From assembly GCA_022866585.1 (NCBI GenBank), contig JALHUP010000158.1, positions 1 to 5,645 on the forward strand: a stretch of 5,645 nt of DNA, in the 5' to 3' direction. A program made the position numbers and the translations under genes. Origin of the DNA: Candidatus Zixiibacteriota bacterium. GTDB lineage: Bacteria; Zixibacteria; MSB-5A5; SM1-73. Shown here piece after piece: positions 1-3,588 of the stretch (its first letter is position 1; each line of letters starts with the position of its first letter). Under the pieces are notes generated by a model. That model was not told the origin of the DNA. It ran no database searches and was given only the letters and a program-made list of their open reading frames with translations.

Positions 1-226
1 AAGCTTATGAGTTAATCCTATTTAGGATACATCTCCATGATCCTGGTGAATAAAACCATAATCTTGTAGAACAAAGTTGATATTGGTCTGTTTTATCCCA
101 AAACCTAAAACCTTATCCCCCTTAACCAAGTATTATGACACACCCTCAAGTGTGGAGAGGGGGAAAACAGGAGGTGAGGTTCTCAAAATGCCTCTGCGCG
201 ACACAAGTGTCGCTACTCCAAATATG
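1..226. other. Gene-free region downstream of the thiolase gene
   Basis: I find no convincing gene here on either strand. The minus strand, where the next operon gene would be expected, has only very short open frames; the longest obvious ATG frame, near 40-65, ends after about a dozen codons. The region holds a small perfect inverted repeat at 15-28 (ATCCTA, TT, TAGGAT) and two stronger palindromes at 139-154 and 198-213, listed separately. Short plus-strand frames around 77-341 have no ribosome binding site and run into the antisense of the thiolase gene, so I do not call them. None of the hairpins is followed by a clear T-run on the minus strand, so the operon terminator is not identified. 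The first six bases are a HindIII site, which may only reflect how the fragment was made. Confidence 0.6.
139..213. repeat. Probable dispersed palindromic intergenic repeats
   Basis: Two hairpin-forming segments lie just past the thiolase stop codon. The first, 139-154, pairs CACAC with GTGTG around a CCTCAA loop and is followed by a purine-rich G tract (155-180). The second, 198-213, is a perfect inverted repeat: GCGACAC, AA, GTGTCGC. Read on the minus strand, the first part (a C-rich tract followed by a hairpin) resembles the CCTCACCCC...CCTCTCC type of repeat often seen between genes in metagenomic bacterial genomes; that resemblance is from memory and not tested. The second hairpin could weakly help end the operon transcript, but only a short run of T (about four) follows it after nine bases. 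Confidence 0.4.
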
Positions 227-1384
227 CTACATTCTCTCCACTATATGCACCAACGTGCTTCCGCCGCTTCCTCCCATGTTCTGGGTTAAGCCGATTTTCG
301 CATTCTTTACCTGTCTTTGTCCGGCTTCGCCTCTAAGCTGATGCACTATCTCCACCACCTGCGCCACCCCAGTAGCACCCACCGGATGCCCTTTGGATTT
401 GAGTCCACCACTGGTGTTCACTGGGATTTTTCCCCCTAAAGCGGTCATTCCACTTTGGGTGGCTTTGCCGCCTTCTCCTTTTTTGACAAATCCCAAATCT
501 TCAATCACGATGATTTCGGCAATGGTAAAACAATCGTGCACCTCTGCCAAATCTATATCTTCAGGCTTCACATTTGCCATTTTGTAAGCTCTCTCTGCCG
601 CTTTCACCGTGGCATTTAAGGTGGTGAAATCCTTTCGGGAATGAAGCGCAATTGTATCTGTGGCATGCCCTATGCCTTTTATCTTTACAATAGGTTTTTT
701 GGAAATTTTCTTAGCTAAATCTAAGGGACACAGGATGGCACAGGCGGCTCCATCGGTTATGGGCGAACAGTCGAGAATTCTTAAAGGATCTGCCACCAAG
801 ATTGAGGAGGTTACATCCTCGATGGTGATCTTTTGCGGGAATTGAGCTAAAGGATTTAAAGAACCATGCTGGTGATTCTTAACTGCCACTTGTGCCAACT
901 GCTCTCTGGTGGTGCCGTATTGATGCATGTGGCTTCTTGCCATAAGGGCATAAAGTCCGGGGAAGGTGACGCCATTGTAAACCTCATATTCCTGATCTGC
1001 AGCGGTGGATAGGGCATAGGTGGCGCCATCACCGCTCACATCGGTCATCTTCTCCACCCCACCGACCAAAACGATGTCAGACATTCCGGATGCCACATCT
1101 ATGAAACCCATCTTGACTGCCAATCCACCTGAGGCGCAGGCTGATTCGACCCGGGCACAGGGAATAGGATTAAGACCTAAATAATCCGCTAAAAGCGAGG
1201 AAAGATGTTCTTGTCCTACAAAAAGCCCAGACGACATACAGCCAACATACATCGAATCTATATGATCCACCCCCCCATCTTCTATTGCCAAGAGAGCGCT
1301 TTCTACAAAGATGTCTCTTAGGGACTTTTCCCACAATTCCCCCCATTTGTTCATGCCTACACCTATGATGGCAACGTCTCGCAT
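227..1384 (-). CDS. Archaeal-type acetyl-CoA C-acetyltransferase (thiolase)
   Basis: This 385-residue protein is a thiolase of the archaeal, SCP2-like type, which condenses two acetyl-CoA molecules to acetoacetyl-CoA in the cytoplasm. The sequence shows the nucleophile motif ESACASGG with Cys83, the EVHDCF motif with His283, and the KGHPVGATG motif with His333. The C-terminal motif is NMGGSGG (about 369-375), where classical biosynthetic thiolases have a CxGGG cysteine; its absence is typical of this archaeal branch. The length is normal for the family. The start is supported by a strong AAGGAG seven bases upstream. It lies downstream of the HMG-CoA synthase on the same strand, the order seen in archaeal mevalonate operons, so a biosynthetic role in making HMG-CoA is the best reading. 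A role in degrading acyl-CoAs is possible but less likely with this partner. Base 227 is the end of the stop codon, and no partner gene follows in the window. Confidence 0.92.
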   Translation of the reverse strand: MRDVAIIGVGMNKWGELWEKSLRDIFVESALLAIEDGGVDHIDSMYVGCMSSGLFVGQEHLSSLLADYLGLNPIPCARVESACASGGLAVKMGFIDVASGMSDIVLVGGVEKMTDVSGDGATYALSTAADQEYEVYNGVTFPGLYALMARSHMHQYGTTREQLAQVAVKNHQHGSLNPLAQFPQKITIEDVTSSILVADPLRILDCSPITDGAACAILCPLDLAKKISKKPIVKIKGIGHATDTIALHSRKDFTTLNATVKAAERAYKMANVKPEDIDLAEVHDCFTIAEIIVIEDLGFVKKGEGGKATQSGMTALGGKIPVNTSGGLKSKGHPVGATGVAQVVEIVHQLRGEAGQRQVKNAKIGLTQNMGGSGGSTLVHIVERM

Positions 1385-1391
1385 ATTTTTT

Positions 1392-1397
1392 CTCCTT
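1392..1397 (-). promoter_or_regulatory. Ribosome binding site of the thiolase gene
   Basis: On the minus strand the sequence AAGGAG lies seven bases before the ATG at 1384, a near-perfect Shine-Dalgarno match that fixes the start. It lies just outside the inverted-repeat element that begins at 1408, so the element has not disturbed translation initiation of the thiolase. Confidence 0.85.
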
Positions 1398-1407
1398 TTA
1401 AAAAGAT

Positions 1408-1472
1408 TCGATGCTCGTTTGTCGGTGACGAAGCTGGTATCGAAGCTCGGTTTTGCGAAGCTCGAAGCTTGA
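1408..1472. repeat. Left inverted-repeat arm of the IVS-like element
   Basis: This arm is built from several near-copies of a unit like CGAAGCTCG (around 1409, 1429, 1441, 1456 and 1463), so it is internally repetitive as well as complementary to the right arm at 1892-1955. It lies between the four-helix-bundle gene stop (1478) and the thiolase ribosome binding site. Relative to the right arm there is a one-base gap between its outer part (1408-1450) and inner part (1456-1472). Confidence 0.75.
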
Positions 1473-1477
1473 AAAAA

Positions 1478-1873
1478 TCACCTACTTTTAAAATCCCTCC
1501 ATTTCATAGCTAAATTATATAACTGTCTGCTGGATTTGTCATATAAATCTATCAACTTCTCGCATAACTTCGGATCGACATAACTTGAATATAAGTCTCG
1601 CACGTGGCTCAAAGATACAATCATCTCGTTGGACTCAGCCATTGCATCATCTAAATACTTCTGAAAACCTTTGCTTTGGTGTTTTTTCGAATAACCTTCC
1701 GCTATTAGTCGAGGGATAGCTTTTGCCGATCTACGCAATTGATTCGCCAGATCGTGTTGTTCCTCTTTCGGAAGTTTAGGTACAATTTTAGCGATGACTT
1801 CTATTGAGGCTGTATAGCTATTTTGATATACCTCTAAATCAGTAAAGCTCTTTATTGGACTCCTTGTATTCAT
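1478..1873 (-). CDS. Four-helix-bundle protein, S23/IVP (23S rRNA intervening sequence) family
   Basis: This 131-residue protein belongs to the family named four helix bundle protein (TIGR02436-like), first seen as the product of intervening sequences in bacterial 23S rRNA genes. Family hallmarks are the start SFTDLEVYQ (residues 9-17), the segment QLRRSAKAIPRLIAEGY (45-61), which corresponds to the usual LRRSA..IP.NIAEG, and FQKYLDDAMAESNEM (70-84). The predicted helices run at about 10-33, 36-62, 65-94 and 100-125. There is no signal peptide or membrane segment. The molecular role of free-standing members is not established; related pentameric Avd proteins in diversity-generating retroelements bind nucleic acid, but no retroelement is seen here. 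No good Shine-Dalgarno precedes the ATG, unlike the neighbouring operon genes, so it may be poorly translated or coupled. It occupies almost all of the space between the inverted-repeat arms. Confidence 0.88.
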   Translation of the reverse strand: MNTRSPIKSFTDLEVYQNSYTASIEVIAKIVPKLPKEEQHDLANQLRRSAKAIPRLIAEGYSKKHQSKGFQKYLDDAMAESNEMIVSLSHVRDLYSSYVDPKLCEKLIDLYDKSSRQLYNLAMKWRDFKSR

Positions 1874-1891
1874 CTAATATTTTGATTTGCA

Positions 1892-1955
1892 TCCAGCCTC
1901 GAGTTTCGAGCTTCCAGCATCGATACGAGCCTCGCCACCGTCAAACGAGCTTCGA
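1892..1955. repeat. Right inverted-repeat arm of the IVS-like element
   Basis: This is the reverse-complementary partner of 1408-1472. It begins five bases after the HMG-CoA synthase stop codon (1961-1963, read on the minus strand) and ends 18 bases before the start of the four-helix-bundle gene. Its 36-nt outermost part (1920-1955) matches the left arm in 31 positions. In the operon mRNA the two arms could form a stem of roughly 60 pairs with a few internal mismatches. Confidence 0.75.
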
Positions 1956-1960
1956 TCATT

Positions 1961-3007
1961 TCATGTTCCCATTCTGATTTTGCCCCTGAATTTAGCATAG
2001 GTGCCATAATCTATGTAATTCTTGTTGTTGTCCAGCATATATCGGGTCTTAGGCGCTTTATCTCTTATCTCATTGATCCTCTCCGTAACCTCAAAGATGA
2101 AAGCGTCGCTTCCGGCGCCGGAGCCATAAGAAACCAGCAGGATTTTATCGCCGGGTTTAGAAATATCTAAGGTGGCGGTAAGACCCATGGGAGAGGAACC
2201 GGAGTAAGTGTTGCCTAAAGTGGGAGAAAGCCATCCCGGCTCTATCTGTTCCTTTTTGAATCCCAGCATCTTCCCTACCCGCTGAGGGAATTTTCCATTA
2301 GGCTGATGGAATATGACGTAATTGAAATCCTCCGGTTTCATCTTGGCTTTTTCCATTATCCCCTTTGCCGCACCGATAATATGTTTGAAATAAGCCGGTT
2401 CTCCGGTGAATCGGCCAGCGTGCCGAGGATAGAATTGATGCTCTCGCCTCCAGAAATCAGGCGTGTCAGTCATATAAGAATACGTCTGGTGCGCTTTGGC
2501 TATCAAATTATCCTTTCCGAAGATAAAGGCGGCTGCCCCGGCCGCGGCTGAATATTCTAGAGCATCTCCTGGGGCTCCTTGAGAGGTATCCGCACCAACG
2601 GCTAAACCGTATTTTATGGAGCCGGACTCGACCAACCCGATGCAAACAAACATGGCTTCGGTTCCTGCCTTGCAAGCGAATTCATAGCTGGCGCAGTGCA
2701 CTTCTGGGGTAGCACCAATCGCCTCTGCCAGGACCGTTCCACTCGGTTTGACTGCATAGGGGTGAGATTCTGAACCGACATAAACTGCTCCGATCTCTTG
2801 GGGATTGATATTTGCCCTTTTGAGTGCGTATTTGGTCGCTTCCACCGACATGGTGATGGTATCCTGATCTGGGCTGGGAACAGATTTTTCATACAACAAA
2901 AGCCCCTTTTTATAGCTGGGAGCATCTGCTCCCCACACTTTAGCGATTTCTTCCAATTTGATACGGTTTCTGGGAATATACGCTCCGTAACCGACTATGC
3001 CTACCAT
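1961..3007 (-). CDS. Archaeal-type hydroxymethylglutaryl-CoA synthase
   Basis: This 348-residue enzyme condenses acetyl-CoA with acetoacetyl-CoA to give HMG-CoA, the second step of the mevalonate route to isoprenoids. The catalytic triad is visible: Glu80 in VGSESHPYAVKP, the acyl-carrying Cys112 in FACKAGTEA, and His234 in FHQPNGKFP. Each is one residue later than in Staphylococcus MvaS (79, 111, 233). NTYSGSS (266-272) and GSGAGSDAF (295-303) complete the active-site region. The sequence and length (about 350 residues, without the longer C-terminus of eukaryotic and classical bacterial enzymes) place it in the archaeal family that works in complex with thiolase and a DUF35 protein. The ATG is supported by GAGG five bases upstream. 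It is the first gene of the operon, with a sigma-70 promoter about 190 bases upstream, and thiolase follows after the inserted element. The start overlaps a possible 15-codon leader frame. Confidence 0.93.
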   Translation of the reverse strand: MVGIVGYGAYIPRNRIKLEEIAKVWGADAPSYKKGLLLYEKSVPSPDQDTITMSVEATKYALKRANINPQEIGAVYVGSESHPYAVKPSGTVLAEAIGATPEVHCASYEFACKAGTEAMFVCIGLVESGSIKYGLAVGADTSQGAPGDALEYSAAAGAAAFIFGKDNLIAKAHQTYSYMTDTPDFWRREHQFYPRHAGRFTGEPAYFKHIIGAAKGIMEKAKMKPEDFNYVIFHQPNGKFPQRVGKMLGFKKEQIEPGWLSPTLGNTYSGSSPMGLTATLDISKPGDKILLVSYGSGAGSDAFIFEVTERINEIRDKAPKTRYMLDNNKNYIDYGTYAKFRGKIRMGT

Positions 3008-3048
3008 TTTATCCTCACTTTTTTAACAAAATTAAGACGAATTGACAT
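3001..3048 (-). other. Possible leader peptide frame overlapping the HMG-CoA synthase start
   Basis: In the mRNA leader a 15-codon frame (MSIRLNFVKKVRIKW) starts at 3048 and its TAG stop overlaps the first codons of the synthase gene in another frame. This geometry would allow translational coupling. A weak GGAAG lies eight bases before its ATG. Short frames of this kind occur by chance, so this is only a candidate; I cannot tell from sequence alone whether it is translated. Confidence 0.2.
3013..3016 (-). promoter_or_regulatory. Ribosome binding site of HMG-CoA synthase
   Basis: GAGG (within GTGAGGAT on the minus strand) lies five bases upstream of the ATG at 3007 and decides that start. 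Bacterial-type initiation is consistent with the sigma-70 promoter further upstream. Confidence 0.75.
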
Positions 3049-3197
3049 TGCTTTGCTTCCGTCTGATCTTTTTCTTCTGTTTATAGTGAATCTGCCGACC
3101 GTCTGCTTAAAGTATTCATATTCAGAATCCAACCTTTATTTTGGGAATGCTTTATAATATAGGCAAAACTTAAGCACCGTCTTCAAAAAGCACTCAG

Positions 3198-3226
3198 TAT
3201 ATATAAAAATTAACCAAGCTTGTCAA
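3198..3226 (-). promoter_or_regulatory. Sigma-70 promoter of the HMG-CoA synthase-thiolase operon
   Basis: On the minus strand there is a perfect -35 box TTGACA (3221-3226), a 17-nt spacer, and a -10 box TATATA (3198-3203). Transcription would start near 3190, giving a leader of about 180 nt before the synthase ATG. No archaeal BRE/TATA arrangement is needed to explain the region. The long leader leaves room for regulation, but I recognise no known riboswitch in it. Confidence 0.75.
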
Positions 3227-3507
3227 GTGAAATTTATCACATGGTTTCGGGAAGGTGGAGGCTGGTATCCGATTCAATCGCCTTTTTTATTTTTCAAAGA
3301 TAATGTTGTTTTTGCTTATGTCGATATTACTATGTGAAACCTGCCGAGAATAAGGTTTTAAATTGGTAGGTGCCCATGCGGCCGCAACTTATCGAGAACC
3401 ACAACCCGATTTTTTTGTGCAACTGATAGCTAACAACATAAAGTCTTTATGGAATTTTTCTGAGAGCTTAAAAGACTACGTAAAAACACTTAAATAGCTT
3501 CGTTTAA
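3227..3507. other. AT-rich divergent intergenic region, possibly holding gene debris
   Basis: No full gene is visible here on either strand. A T-rich run at 3283-3294 follows a small CGAT/ATCG hairpin, but no gene ends before it. One short plus-strand frame, 3363-3497, starts with TTG seven bases after a GG-containing stretch and encodes about 44 residues ending in SLKDYVKTLK; its composition looks somewhat protein-like, but I recognise no family. Several stops interrupt the frame of the downstream kinase (3424, 3427, 3439, 3469, 3481, 3505). A NotI site at 3378-3385 is an isolated GC-rich spot. The region may be a decayed remnant of a larger gene or simply a long spacer with the kinase promoter, for which I find no convincing boxes. 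Confidence 0.4.
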
Positions 3508-3588
3508 AATCAAGTTCCGTCCCTAAATTTTGCGTTTCTAATATTAAGTTTTGTATTTTTTACCAGTTATAAAAAGGCCGAGGAATCC
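3508..3588 (+). pseudogene. In-frame remnant upstream of the kinase: membrane-like segment plus PAS linker
   Basis: The kinase reading frame is open back to a stop at 3505-3507, but this stretch has no ATG, GTG, TTG or CTG codon in frame. Its translation contains a hydrophobic run, FAFLILSFVFF, followed by TSYKKAEES. The last part, continued by LRESE in the gene, is the stereotyped linker (KKAEESLRESE) that usually joins one sensory or membrane domain to a following PAS domain. This suggests that homology with longer membrane-bound sensor kinases begins before the usable start, and that the N-terminal part was lost. A frameshift or sequencing error upstream, or chance for the hydrophobic part, are alternatives. 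Confidence 0.45.

Larger units (their letters stand above)
1408..1955 (-). mobile_element. IVS-like element: inverted repeats around a four-helix-bundle gene
   Basis: This 548-bp block has imperfect inverted repeats at its ends and one small gene between them. The outer parts, 1408-1450 and 1913-1955, match in 35 of 43 positions when one is reverse-complemented. Two of the eight mismatches become G-U pairs in the minus-strand transcript. The inner parts, 1456-1472 and 1892-1908, match in 14 of 17. The arrangement is that of the intervening sequences found in 23S rRNA genes of Leptospira, Coxiella and others, which encode the S23/IVP four-helix-bundle protein inside a stem. Here it sits between two protein genes. 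Without it the synthase stop and thiolase start would be 28 nt apart, a normal operon gap. I see no clear target-site duplication. Its mobility is inferred from architecture; an alternative is a long-resident intergenic cassette. Confidence 0.7.

Noticed and set aside
77..341. Two short plus-strand frames of about 70 codons near the left end
   Set aside because: They overlap the repeat-rich tail and the antisense of the thiolase gene, with no ribosome binding site or protein-like conservation visible.
1478..1873. Diversity-generating retroelement accessory (Avd) gene
   Set aside because: Avd is also a four-helix bundle, but no reverse transcriptase, template repeat or variable repeat is present, and the inverted-repeat frame fits the rRNA intervening-sequence type.
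1408..1955. CRISPR-like or classical IS element
   Set aside because: The CGAAGCTCG-like units are irregular without spacers, and no transposase is encoded.
3042..3070. TTGACA on the plus strand as a possible promoter
   Set aside because: There is no acceptable -10 box at 16-18 nt spacing, and no plus-strand gene begins soon after.
2798..3157. 119-codon plus-strand open frame
   Set aside because: About two thirds of it is antisense to the HMG-CoA synthase gene, and the rest lies in its leader; no ribosome binding site or recognisable family, so it is a shadow frame.
3261..3294. Hairpin followed by a T-run, possible terminator on the plus strand
   Set aside because: The stem is only four to five pairs with a tiny loop, and no gene or known RNA ends there.
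3303..3353. Very short hydrophobic plus-strand frame starting MLFLLMSILLC
   Set aside because: Only 16 codons in an AT-rich stretch without a ribosome binding site; hydrophobic composition is expected from T-rich sequence.
3378..3385. NotI site as a vector or cloning junction
   Set aside because: The flanking sequence shows nothing vector-like; a single eight-base site can occur by chance.
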